Assembly: GCA_965651265.1 (NCBI GenBank)
Contig: CBFGRV010000026.1
Coordinates: 1 to 46,576, forward strand
Source: CBFGRV01 sp965651265
Lineage (GTDB): Bacteria; Bacteroidota; Rhodothermia; Rhodothermales; VXPQ01
DNA: 46,576 nucleotides
Direction of reading: 5' to 3'
The translations under genes and the position numbers were made by a program. Every line of letters starts with the position of its first letter. Position 1 is the stretch's first letter. This document shows positions 1-7,366 of the stretch, piece after piece. Under the pieces are notes generated by a model that searched no databases, had not been told where the DNA came from, and worked only from the letters and a program-made list of their open reading frames with translations.

Positions 1-599
1 ACGATCTCATTACCGAAATTAGCTGCCGCGGCGCGTCGATGAGACTCCGCCGCGATGTCATCCAGCATCTCTCGCGTGATGCCGTGCTCGGCAGCCAGCC
101 TCTCGGTCTGCTCCCCCATGGCCTCGCCGCTCATGGGATCCGTGAGCCCGTCCACGAGCATCAAGTCCGTCACGTGTTCCGGCGCTCCCAGGAGAAACTT
201 GTATCCCCAACGCGCGCGAGAGCTCAGGAAGAAGCCCGTCGCGGACATCGACTCGGTGCCGCCAACGAGAACGAGATTCGCCTCTCCTGCTCGAACGTAG
301 GCGGCGCCCGTCATGATACTCATCATCCCCGATGAGCAGACCATGTCGAGCGCTGCGCCGTCGACCTCGGCCGGGATGCCGGCCTTGATGGCTGCCTGCC
401 GCGGGATCAGCTGGCCGTGGCCCGCACGGAGCACATTCCCGAAGAGATACAGATCCAGCGCCGCGCCATCGACGCCCGTCCGGTCGAGAACCCCTCGCAT
501 GGCATGTGCGGCGAGATCCACGGGACTATGGTCCTTCAGTGCGCCGCCAAACCGTCCGATGGGCGTTCGCACCGCGCCCATGATATATACGTCCTGCAT
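1..599 (-). CDS. Thiolase (acetyl-CoA C-acyltransferase family), N-terminal part, cut by window edge
   Basis: About 199 N-terminal residues are visible; the gene runs off the left end. Thiolases condense two acyl-CoA molecules or cleave 3-ketoacyl-CoA, using a nucleophilic cysteine. The visible part has the family start (VRTPIGRFGG near residues 10-19), the GNVL segment near 54-57, the RQAAIKAGIP segment near 67-76, and the cysteine loop DMVCSSGMMS with the likely nucleophile at Cys88. A GGTESMS motif follows. The ATG at 597-599 lies 5 nt after the stop of the DUF255 gene, so it is probably the last visible member of the minus-strand run that starts near 6796. The C-terminal His and second Cys are outside the window, so biosynthetic and degradative roles cannot be separated. 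It differs from the thiolase at 25952. Confidence 0.88.
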   Translation of the reverse strand, partial: MQDVYIMGAVRTPIGRFGGALKDHSPVDLAAHAMRGVLDRTGVDGAALDLYLFGNVLRAGHGQLIPRQAAIKAGIPAEVDGAALDMVCSSGMMSIMTGAAYVRAGEANLVLVGGTESMSATGFFLSSRARWGYKFLLGAPEHVTDLMLVDGLTDPMSGEAMGEQTERLAAEHGITREMLDDIAAESHRRAAAANFGNEI

Positions 600-604
600 C
601 CTCT

Positions 605-2656
605 CTATCTTTCTAATTGATGGAGTAAATCCCGAAGCGCCTCGGCGTCGGTGACGGGAGCCTCGCACTGGAAATTGCGGCAAACGTATGCGGCCGCGGT
701 GCCGTTTCGAGGTTTTTGCTCGGCCACGAAGGGAGCCAGGTGAGAGAGCCCCGGCGTTGCATCCGGATCGTTAAGAAGCGTCACTTTTCGGGGACGGTAT
801 CCTCCCATCACGATATCGACGAGGCCTCTGGTGTCCGCTGCGCCCCTCCGTCCAGCGATCACCACCTCGGCGGTCGGGCCAAGCGCGAAGTCGAGGCCGC
901 ACAACATCCCCGTGAAGCCGGCCGGCATTCGGGCCAGCGCGCCGCTCGCGGCTCGAAGCAGCGCCTCCGCACGCTCCTCATAGGTTGTCCGCCCCGTCAT
1001 CCGGGCAAGGCGCAGTAGGTTCGAGAACGACGCGGCATTGCCGGAGAGCACGGCACCATCAAAAAATTCTTTCTGTCGGACGAGGAGCTCCTCGGCATCA
1101 TCGGCCGCAAAATAAAACCCGCCCTCCTTGTCGTCCCAGAAGCGCTCTAGCTGTTCATCCTGCAATCGCAGCGCTTCGCGAAGGTATCGCGTCTCGAACG
1201 TGGCCTCGTACAGTTCGATGAGTCCCCAAATGAGGAAGGCGTGGTCATCCAGCAGCGCCGGCACCGCCGCCTCCCCATTCCTGTAGCGGTGTTGGAGCCA
1301 GCCCTCGTGGTGCAAATGCTGCAGCAGGAAGTCGGCGGCCTCTCGTGCGGCCGATGCGTACTGTTCGGAGCCGAAGGCCGCAGCCGCCCGTGCCAGTGCG
1401 GCGATCATCAGGCCGTTCCAGTCGAGAAGGATCTTGTCGTCCAGACCAGGGCGCACGCGCTGCTCACGCGCGCGGAACAGTAGTCGTCGGGCTTCCTCGA
1501 GCTCCGCAGCCCGCTCGGTGGGCATCTCGCGAAGATGCAGGATGTTCTCACCTGTACGCATTCGCGTAGCCTCGTCCTCGAAATTTCCCTCCGGGGTGAG
1601 GCCATATGCTTCCACGACAAGCGTGGCAAGTTCGGCCGGTAAGATGCTCTTGACTTCTGCGACGGTCCAAAGATAAAACTTGCCCTCGCGTCCCTCGGAG
1701 TCCGCGTCCTCCGCCGAATAGAAGGCTCCTTCCGGCGACCTCAAGTCACGCAGCACGTACTCGATGACCTCCTCCGCCGTGCGTCGCAGGCCGGCGTCTC
1801 CGGTTGCCTGATACGCCTCGGTGTAGGCCAGGGCGAGAAGCGCCTGATCGTACAGCATCTTTTCGAAATGCGGCACGAGCCATTGAGCGTCCGTCGAGTA
1901 CCGGTGAAATCCGAAGCCGAGTTGATCAAAGATCCCTCCGAGCCGCATCGACTGCAGCGTCTCGGTTACTATTCGGAGCGCCTGCTCATTGCCCGTGCGA
2001 TTCCAATAGCGAAGCAGGAAAAGAAGGTTTTGAGGCGATGGAAATTTCGGCGCCGAGCCGAATCCGCCGTGCTCGGGGTCGAACCGCTCCTCCAGCGCCT
2101 CGAACGCGGAGGTCATCACCGATTCATCCACAGGCGCGCCCGCTATCGACGCGCCGGATGACTGCCGGAGGACCTGCGTGATGTGTGCCGCCGAATCCTC
2201 CACTTCGGTCCGTCGAGACCTCCAGACGTCGCGGATGCGGGGCACGAGGTCAAGCATCCCTGTTCGGCCAAAACGGCTCTCTTTTGGAATATAGGTGGCC
2301 GCGTAAAAAGGCCGCTTGTCGGGCGTCATGATGATGGTGAGCGGCCATCCGCCGTGCCCCATCATCATCTGACAGACCGTCATGTAGACGCCGTCGATGT
2401 CGGGTCTCTCTTCGCGATCGACCTTGATGGACACGAACGTCTCGTTCATCAGTCGCGCAACCTCGTCATCCTCAAACGACTCGTGCGCCATGACGTGGCA
2501 CCAGTGACACGTCGAATATCCGATCGACAAAAAGATAGGCTTGTCCTCGCGGCGCGCCACCTCGAAAGCTTCCTCCGACCAGGGATACCAGTCGACGGGG
2601 TTGTCCTCGTGTTGGAGGAGATACGGGCTCTGTTCGTGAGCGAGTCGATTACTCAT
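605..2656 (-). CDS. DUF255 thioredoxin-domain protein (YyaL / SPATA20 family)
   Basis: The 683-residue product matches the YyaL/SPATA20 family in length and layout: an N-terminal thioredoxin-like DUF255 domain (about residues 1-165) followed by a long alpha/alpha-barrel region resembling N-acylglucosamine 2-epimerases and glycosidases. The N-terminus has the family hallmark NRLAHEQSPYLLQH, and a CHWC motif gives a thioredoxin-type cysteine pair at Cys50 and Cys53. No signal peptide is visible, so it is probably cytoplasmic. The biochemical role of the family is not established; a redox function is inferred from the CxxC. I start at the ATG at 2656, 13 nt after the egtD stop, because the 35 residues of open frame upstream are Arg/Ser-rich, unlike the family, and overlap egtD. 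Its place after egtB-egtD fits a thiol-related job, but that is inference. Confidence 0.9.
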   Translation of the reverse strand: MSNRLAHEQSPYLLQHEDNPVDWYPWSEEAFEVARREDKPIFLSIGYSTCHWCHVMAHESFEDDEVARLMNETFVSIKVDREERPDIDGVYMTVCQMMMGHGGWPLTIIMTPDKRPFYAATYIPKESRFGRTGMLDLVPRIRDVWRSRRTEVEDSAAHITQVLRQSSGASIAGAPVDESVMTSAFEALEERFDPEHGGFGSAPKFPSPQNLLFLLRYWNRTGNEQALRIVTETLQSMRLGGIFDQLGFGFHRYSTDAQWLVPHFEKMLYDQALLALAYTEAYQATGDAGLRRTAEEVIEYVLRDLRSPEGAFYSAEDADSEGREGKFYLWTVAEVKSILPAELATLVVEAYGLTPEGNFEDEATRMRTGENILHLREMPTERAAELEEARRLLFRAREQRVRPGLDDKILLDWNGLMIAALARAAAAFGSEQYASAAREAADFLLQHLHHEGWLQHRYRNGEAAVPALLDDHAFLIWGLIELYEATFETRYLREALRLQDEQLERFWDDKEGGFYFAADDAEELLVRQKEFFDGAVLSGNAASFSNLLRLARMTGRTTYEERAEALLRAASGALARMPAGFTGMLCGLDFALGPTAEVVIAGRRGAADTRGLVDIVMGGYRPRKVTLLNDPDATPGLSHLAPFVAEQKPRNGTAAAYVCRNFQCEAPVTDAEALRDLLHQLER

Positions 2657-2669
2657 GTTGGTGATCCCG

Positions 2670-3632
2670 CTACACGGACGGTGAAACCGTACAATATTGG
2701 ACGCTGAACCATTCCTTCGCGTCCGTCCAGATGCGGTCGACGCGGAATCCTGCGGTCGCAAGGAGAGCAGCGAATTCGTCGAGTGAGTACTTGTAGGAGT
2801 GCTCGGTGCAGATGCTTTCGTCCTCCGCGAAGTGGATGAGGGTGCCTGCCACGCGGACGTCCTGTGAGCGTATGCTGATCAGGTACATCTCTACCCGTCC
2901 GGCGCTCTCGTTATAGACCGCTCGGTGCTCGAATGCGTCCGGATCGAACGTCCCCTCCAGCTCCCGGTTGATGCGGATGAGGATATTCTTGTTGAAGGCG
3001 GCCGTCACGCCCATCGAGTCGTTGTAGGCCTTTTCGATGACGCTGCGCTCCTTTTTAAGGTCTACTCCGATCAGGAGTGCACCATTCTCCCCGCACAGGT
3101 CCGCCGTGTGCCGAAGGAATGCCTTCGCATCATCGGGCTCCAGGTTTCCGATCGTCGACCCGGGGAAATAGACGATGACACGGGCGGGCGCGCTCGACAG
3201 CTGGGGCAGCTCGAACGGCTCCGTGTAGTCGGCATGGATCGGCTGGATGTTCAGCTCTGGATAGGCGCTGCGAAGGCGAGCAACGGATTCATCCAGGTAC
3301 TCTCGTGAAATGTCGATCGGGATATAACCGGCGGCGTCCCGCATCGCATCCAGCAAGATCCGCGTCTTGAGACTGCTTCCGCTCCCGAATTCGACCAGGA
3401 GAGCCCGTGGCCCGATGGAGTCTACAATCTCCTCTGCATGCTGCTGCATGATCTCCAGCTCGGTGCGCGTGAGGTAGTACACATCGAGCTGCGATATCTC
3501 ATCGAAGAGACGCGATCCTTGCTCATCGTAGAAATACTTTGGCGAAAGGCGCTTGGGGCGACTCTGAAGACCATTCAGAACATCCCTCTCAAACCTCTCC
3601 CGCTCGGTCGATTCGCGCCGCTTACTGCTCAC
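2670..3632 (-). CDS. egtD: EgtD: L-histidine N-alpha-methyltransferase (ergothioneine biosynthesis)
   Basis: EgtD trimethylates histidine with three S-adenosylmethionines to give hercynine, the first step to ergothioneine. The product has the family N-terminus (PKRLSPKYFYDEQGSRLFDEI, split around residues 26-46), the TRTE segment, a SAM-binding loop LVEFGSGSSLKT (about 79-90), IPIDIS, and VYFPGSTIGNLEP. With the GTG at 3632 it is 320 residues, almost exactly the length of characterised mycobacterial EgtD. No in-frame ATG lies near the family N-terminus. A GTG at 3707, overlapping the end of egtB, would add 25 residues and is the main alternative. The frame stays open to 4082, but that part lies over egtB and is Arg/Ser-rich. 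The egtB-egtD order strongly supports the function. Confidence 0.92.
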   Translation of the reverse strand: MSSKRRESTERERFERDVLNGLQSRPKRLSPKYFYDEQGSRLFDEISQLDVYYLTRTELEIMQQHAEEIVDSIGPRALLVEFGSGSSLKTRILLDAMRDAAGYIPIDISREYLDESVARLRSAYPELNIQPIHADYTEPFELPQLSSAPARVIVYFPGSTIGNLEPDDAKAFLRHTADLCGENGALLIGVDLKKERSVIEKAYNDSMGVTAAFNKNILIRINRELEGTFDPDAFEHRAVYNESAGRVEMYLISIRSQDVRVAGTLIHFAEDESICTEHSYKYSLDEFAALLATAGFRVDRIWTDAKEWFSVQYCTVSPSV

Positions 3633-3696
3633 CGAAGGATTCGCATGGAGATTGGCGGCCGCCGGCCGGCGATCACCACTCTGGAATTCGCCTCGC

Positions 3697-5067
3697 TTAG
3701 ACGTCACGGGCAAGTCGCAGTCCGGTGAACTGCCAGGTAGCGTCCGGAGGAAAGAAGTTTCTGTAGGTCGGACGGATATGCGACTTCGACGTCGCACACG
3801 ATCCACCACGGAGCACATATTGGTTGCACATGAATTTGCCGTTATACTCGCCGAGGGTGCCTTCGGCCGGCCGGAACCCGGGGTAAGGAGAGTATGAACT
3901 GCTCGTCCACTGCCAGACCTCGCCGAACATCTGTGCAAGGCTGGATTCTTCATGGCTCGAGAGCGCCCGAGGGTGATAGAGCTCCGAGTCGACGAAGCTC
4001 CCATCGATGGGTACGGAGCTGGCGGCCACTTCCCACTCCTGCTCGGTCGGAAGGCGCGCGCCGGCCCATCTCGCAAAGGCATCGGCCTCGAAGTAGCTCA
4101 GGTGGCACACCGGTTCATTCGGGTCGACCGGACGCATTCCTCGCAACGTATATGACCACCAGACGCCATCCCGGCGCTCCCAGTAGAACGGTTCGGACCA
4201 CCCCCGCTCTTCGACCGTCGCCCATCCAAGCGAGAGCCAGAGCTCGGGACGCTCGTAGCCGCCATCCTCCATGAACTCGATGAACTCTCCGTTGGTGACC
4301 AGACGAGTAGCGATGTCGAACTCCTGGAGGTACGACCGATGGCGGGGCCCCTCGTTGTCGAAGGCAAAACCATTGCCTGCGTGGCCGATCTCGTAAATGC
4401 CCTCATCAAACCGAACCCATCCCAATGGTGGAGCCGCGATGCCCGAGGATGCCGGCCGGATCTCCTCCTGACCCGGCAGGTACGCCGGCCTCAATGGATT
4501 GACGGACAGGACGTGCTTGATATCGGTGAGCAAGAGTTCTTGATGCTGCTGCTCATGGTGCAGCCCGAGTTCCACGACCGGAAAGGCAGCACGAACTACG
4601 TCGGCCGCAGCGGATTCGAAGAGCCGATTCATCGACTCATCGACATGGGCGCGATAGTCAAGAACTTCTGTCACCGTTGGCCGCGAGATGTATCCGCGGC
4701 TGTCCCGACAGTGGCGTTCCCCCGCCTGCACGTAGTACGAGTTGAAGAGGTACGGGTAATCGGGATGGAACAGCTCGTATCCGGGCAGAAACTCACGCAA
4801 CACGAAGGTTTCGAAAAACCAGGTCGTGTGTGCGAGATGCCACTTGGTCGGGCTTACGTCCTCCATCGTCTGGACGACGCAGTCTTCGATCGCGAGCGGC
4901 TCCTTTAGCTTCTCGGTGAATGTGCGTACGGCACCGTATGCATCGCCCAGATCGAACCACTCTCGTAAAAGCTCAGCGGTCGACGGTTGCGAGTCCGCAA
5001 ATGATGTCGACGATCCGCCCGGCGCAACTGAGTCGCCGTTGGTCGCTTCTGCAGAAAAGACCCCCAT
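3697..5067 (-). CDS. egtB: EgtB: non-heme iron hercynine sulfoxide synthase
   Basis: EgtB joins a thiol (gamma-glutamylcysteine or cysteine) to hercynine with O2. Two domains are visible: an N-terminal DinB-like four-helix domain (about residues 30-190) and a C-terminal formylglycine-generating-enzyme-like domain (about 210-455). Likely iron ligands are a histidine in KWHLAHTTWFFE and the pair in HEQQHQE. The C-terminal domain shows EVWQWTSSSY, VLRGGSCAT and TGLRLARDV, typical of this sulfatase-modifying-factor fold. I start at the ATG at 5067 (456 residues). The frame opens at an ATG at 5154, but those 29 extra residues are Pro/Gly-rich and look non-coding. OvoA (ovothiol) is less likely because no methyltransferase domain is fused and a separate egtD follows. 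No egtA, egtC or egtE is in the window. Confidence 0.9.
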   Translation of the reverse strand: MGVFSAEATNGDSVAPGGSSTSFADSQPSTAELLREWFDLGDAYGAVRTFTEKLKEPLAIEDCVVQTMEDVSPTKWHLAHTTWFFETFVLREFLPGYELFHPDYPYLFNSYYVQAGERHCRDSRGYISRPTVTEVLDYRAHVDESMNRLFESAAADVVRAAFPVVELGLHHEQQHQELLLTDIKHVLSVNPLRPAYLPGQEEIRPASSGIAAPPLGWVRFDEGIYEIGHAGNGFAFDNEGPRHRSYLQEFDIATRLVTNGEFIEFMEDGGYERPELWLSLGWATVEERGWSEPFYWERRDGVWWSYTLRGMRPVDPNEPVCHLSYFEADAFARWAGARLPTEQEWEVAASSVPIDGSFVDSELYHPRALSSHEESSLAQMFGEVWQWTSSSYSPYPGFRPAEGTLGEYNGKFMCNQYVLRGGSCATSKSHIRPTYRNFFPPDATWQFTGLRLARDV

Positions 5068-5176
5068 CGCGTCGTGTATTCTTTGGCACTGTTCGGGACG
5101 GCCCGGCCCTGGATGGACCGCGCCTGCGAAAGGGTAAAACGGCCCCGGAGCCAATTGGTTGTACCCGATGTGGAAT

Positions 5177-6796
5177 TCAGCGTTCGCGGAAGGCGGATGG
5201 GGACTCCCCGAATTCTTCCTTGAAACACTTGGCGAAGTAAGATAGGCTCGTAAACCCGACGTGATAGGCTACCTCAGAAACGTTGCCGTAGCGTTTCTCG
5301 AGAAGCTGAGCGGCGCGCTGAAGTCGAAGGTGGCGCATGAACTCCACGGGCGACTGATTGGCGATTTCGCGGAGGCGACGCTGCAGCTGGCGGGCGCTCA
5401 TCCCGAGCTCATCCGCAAGCTCCTGCACGCTGAAGTTGCCGTTTTCCATGTTGCGCTCCACGATATCGGTGGCCCTCTTGATCAGGGCCTCGTCCTCGGA
5501 GAGAACCGAAATCTCACTCGGCCTGATGACGAGGCTCCGGCCGAAGTGCTGTTTGAGCTCTTTCCGCGATCGGATGATGTTGCGCACCCGCATGCGCGCC
5601 TCCCGCACGTCGATAGGTTTGACGAGGTAATCGTCGGCGCCACTCTCGAGGCCTCGCGCCTTCACGCTGGGAAGAGAGTTGGCCGTGACGAGAACGACGG
5701 GGATGTGCTTCAGGGCGTCATCGGACTTGATGATGCGGCACAGCTCGTTGCCGTCGAGATGGGGCATCATGATATCGCTGATCACGAGATCGGGCCGGTG
5801 TTCACGCACCATCTGCAGCCCGGCCTTCCCGTCGCCGGCCTCGAGAACCCGATACTCTTTTCGGAAGGCATAGCGCAGGTAGGCCCGCGTTCCGGGGTGA
5901 TCGTCGATGATCAGGATGGTTTCGTCTCCCTGGATTTCCGTCGCCTGGACGCCCCGATCCTCGCGAACCTCCGGATCTTCGGTCTGCGCTGTCTCTCGTC
6001 GAACTACTCGTTCGGCGGGTAAAAGAACTCTCCATTCGTCGGGCGTCTCAATGAACTCTCCGCCGCATTGCACCACGTGTCGGATAGCCAGATCCATGTC
6101 GGGGGACGATCGAGCACTTCTGGCGGATGCAGCCCTAGGATCCGCGGCGGGCTCGGGGAGATTGCCGACGAAGGGGTCGATACCGGCCCGATGATCGTTC
6201 GAATCAGCTGCGCGAATGCTCTCAGGTCGAACAACCAGAGTCAGGACGACCGCAGGACGATCCTCTTGCCGCGCCTCCGTGAGCCGCATTTCGATGGTGC
6301 CTCCCGCAGGCGTCAATTCCGCGGCGCGTTGGAACAGCGTGTCCAGCAGGTGTTGGATCTTGGCTTCGTGCACGCGCACATCGGCCTGTGCGATATCGCT
6401 GGCATATTCGATGGTCAGGCCCGCACGATCCGTTGTGGCCGCCACGGATGCCGCGTAGCGATCCAGCGCGCCGGCGAGATCATGGATGACGTTCCGTTCA
6501 CCGTCATCCAAGAGATCGAGCTCGAGGACCTCGAGCGCCCTCTCGATCCCCTTCTGGATGCGTTCTGCGTGCTCGAGCAGATCGGCCACAATCCCATGGT
6601 CGGCCATTGCCGAACCTTCCAGGGGCGACTTGATCATCATCAGCGGCGTTCGTAGATCCTGGAGCAGGCTGATCAGCACCCGGCTACGGGCGCGCTGGAG
6701 CGCCAGCCGTGCATCAAGGGACAAATTTTCCACCGAGAGCTGCCTGGATTTGCCGCTTGCGGTCGTGGGATCGGACACCATGAACAGTGTCGCCAT
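5177..6796 (-). CDS. Cytosolic regulator: degenerate histidine-kinase module + receiver + AraC DNA-binding domain
   Basis: The 539-residue protein resembles the inner half of a Bacteroidota hybrid two-component system but has no membrane segment or periplasmic sensor. Residues about 35-260 align with a HisKA-HATPase unit. The motif normally SHELRTPL reads LQDLRTPL at 45-52, so the phospho-accepting His is Gln46. The N box reads LLDTLFQRAAELTP, lacking the usual asparagines, and I see no DxGxG or GxGxG ATP-lid motifs. Residues 293-410 form an intact receiver (DD at 298-299, acceptor Asp341 in ISDIMMP, Lys393). Residues about 440-537 are an AraC-type double helix-turn-helix. It heads the minus-strand run leading into egtB-egtD and faces ydbS-ydbT, so it may control either; targets are not shown by sequence. 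A start at Met6 (6781) is possible. Confidence 0.9.
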   Translation of the reverse strand: MATLFMVSDPTTASGKSRQLSVENLSLDARLALQRARSRVLISLLQDLRTPLMMIKSPLEGSAMADHGIVADLLEHAERIQKGIERALEVLELDLLDDGERNVIHDLAGALDRYAASVAATTDRAGLTIEYASDIAQADVRVHEAKIQHLLDTLFQRAAELTPAGGTIEMRLTEARQEDRPAVVLTLVVRPESIRAADSNDHRAGIDPFVGNLPEPAADPRAASARSARSSPDMDLAIRHVVQCGGEFIETPDEWRVLLPAERVVRRETAQTEDPEVREDRGVQATEIQGDETILIIDDHPGTRAYLRYAFRKEYRVLEAGDGKAGLQMVREHRPDLVISDIMMPHLDGNELCRIIKSDDALKHIPVVLVTANSLPSVKARGLESGADDYLVKPIDVREARMRVRNIIRSRKELKQHFGRSLVIRPSEISVLSEDEALIKRATDIVERNMENGNFSVQELADELGMSARQLQRRLREIANQSPVEFMRHLRLQRAAQLLEKRYGNVSEVAYHVGFTSLSYFAKCFKEEFGESPSAFRER

Positions 6797-6868
6797 GGCC
6801 GTCGTTGAGGAATCTACGAGGGGTCAGATGTCTGCAAAAATAGAGCCAAAGGAAAGTTGAAGTTGACG
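6797..6868. promoter_or_regulatory. Divergent intergenic region between the AraC-type regulator and the ydbS-like gene
   Basis: This 72-bp gap must hold the start signals for both the regulator (minus) and the PH-domain pair (plus), unless either is read from further away. A purine-rich AAAGGAAAG tract at 6848-6856 is a plausible ribosome-binding site 12 nt before the ATG at 6869. I could not assign -35/-10 or Bacteroidota-type -33/-7 boxes with confidence. Confidence 0.35.
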
Positions 6869-7366
6869 ATGGATCCGGCCTACGACGAGCCGACGGAGCT
6901 GCGTCCCCTTGAACCGGCCGTCCGCCGGGTGTGGCGAATCAAAGCCGGCCTGCTCTGGGGTGCCCTTTTCATTGGAACGGCGATCTACGAAATCATCGCG
7001 ATGTTCGGCGGCGGCGGGATCTTGCCATTTGGCCTCCTCATGACAGCCGTTTTTGTCGTCGGGACCCTCTACGTCGTCATTCAACCCACCCTTCGTTACC
7101 GATTCTGGCGATTTGATTTGAGATCGGACGAGCTGTTTCTGGAACGCGGCATACTCACCCGCGTGCGAACGATCGTTCCTCTTCGTCGCATTCAGCACAT
7201 CGACGTCTCGCAGGACGTGCTCGAGCGCGAGTTCGATCTGGGCAAGCTCGTCGTTCATACGGCAGGAGCCCGCAGCTCGGAAGTCGAGCTTCCCGGTCTG
7301 CGGTATAGTGAGGCGCAACAGCTTCGCGAGACCTTGAAGCAATACATCCTCGAAGATGCCGTCTGA
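6869..7366 (+). CDS. Membrane PH-domain protein, YdbS-like
   Basis: The 165-residue protein has two hydrophobic segments (about residues 23-45 and 48-68) followed by a bacterial PH (bPH2) domain at about 75-160, with the family pattern ELFLERGILTRVRTIVPLRRIQHIDVSQ. This is the YdbS layout. In Bacillus subtilis YdbS and YdbT act together in resistance to some membrane-active antimicrobials; transferring that role here is inference. I start at the ATG at 6869. A TTG at 6857 in the same frame would sit directly against the purine-rich ribosome-binding tract. The stop overlaps the next gene by 11 nt, so the two are almost certainly translationally coupled. Confidence 0.85.
   Translation: MDPAYDEPTELRPLEPAVRRVWRIKAGLLWGALFIGTAIYEIIAMFGGGGILPFGLLMTAVFVVGTLYVVIQPTLRYRFWRFDLRSDELFLERGILTRVRTIVPLRRIQHIDVSQDVLEREFDLGKLVVHTAGARSSEVELPGLRYSEAQQLRETLKQYILEDAV

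Noticed and set aside
3708..4082. N-terminal extension of egtD by up to 125 residues
   Set aside because: It lies entirely over egtB in another frame, is Arg/Ser/Pro-rich, and exceeds the known EgtD length; the family N-terminus starts after 3632.
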